Shown here one piece after another: positions 59,771-60,000 of a stretch of DNA of 60,000 bases. How positions within the stretch are numbered: position 1 is the stretch's first letter; every line of letters begins with the position of its first letter. The notes beneath the pieces were generated by a model, which ran no database searches, was not told where the DNA came from, and was given only the letters and a program-made list of their open reading frames with translations. Location of the stretch: contig CAIIXF020000012.1 of the NCBI GenBank assembly GCA_903813345.2, positions 32,062,501 through 32,122,500 on the forward strand, read 5' to 3'. This DNA is from Owenia fusiformis. Its lineage: Eukaryota; Annelida; Polychaeta; Sabellida; Oweniidae. Made by a program: the position numbers and the translations under genes.

Positions 59771-60000
59771 GAATACATTTAGAATTGATAGCCAATTTGT
59801 AAGTTAGATAGAGGGGAAACCTTTAATAATTACATGCATTTTGTAAACAGTGTAAATTATTTTTTATAGATACTTATCATTTAAGAGAGATATACTTATC
59901 ATTGTACATGATTATATTTATACATTATATTCTTTCACATGATTAAATTAATATGAAATTAAAACATATATTCTGCTTAAACGAGGGGTGGAGTAAAGTA
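59771..60000. other. Window end, nothing recognised
   Basis: AT-rich, with no gene, repeat end or RNA feature seen. Confidence 0.4.

Noticed and set aside
47-59900. tRNA or rRNA genes
   Set aside because: I looked for cloverleaf-like and conserved rRNA words and saw none; a covariance-model scan would be needed to exclude weak candidates.

Overview
The window is eukaryotic: AT-rich, with spliced genes, GT-AG introns, AATAAA signals and many transposon remnants. The gene content is a tRNA uracil-5 methyltransferase, a Toll-like receptor (TLR) cluster and a small cluster of intronless rhodopsin-family receptors. Together with Tx1/L1-like LINE pieces, mariner remnants and repeats rich in GGCGGCCATCTTG-type and GACGGACAGACGG-type words, this suggests a marine invertebrate, most likely a lophotrochozoan such as a mollusc or brachiopod. 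The phylum is an inference; the sequence does not prove it.

Layout. 1-7544: the 3' nine exons of a TRMT2A-like gene on the + strand, with five repeat features in or beside them. 7863-8846: a 27-bp minisatellite just past the stop codon. 9758-14798: a TLR pseudogene on the - strand (TLR-A), split by a 2.3-kb DNA element with a 5-bp target duplication. 14006-18366 and 30193-34553: a 4.36-kb direct duplication, identical as far as I can read, carrying the 5' part of TLR-A and its upstream flank. 18367-30192: no convincing gene, but nested and fold-back elements. 34728-34970: mariner transposase remnant. 35565-42590: two intact 7TM receptors and two decayed copies, all on the - strand. 44190-44346: an RT scrap. 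46147-48876: TLR-B (+), complete except for one in-frame TAG. 49350-53865: a large inverted repeat with a 5'-truncated LINE inside it. 56632-59244: TLR-C (+), intact, 870 aa. The remainder is repeats and sequence without recognisable features.

How the genes relate. The three TLR loci are paralogues with signal peptide, N-terminal Cys cluster, LRRs, LRRCT, one membrane helix and a TIR domain. The ectodomains have diverged while the TIR domains stay nearly identical, and all share an unusual BB-loop. At most one (TLR-C) is clearly intact. TLR-A carries three independent lesions and TLR-B one, so the locus shows birth-and-death evolution. The receptor cluster shows the same pattern through partial tandem duplication with a repeated breakpoint.
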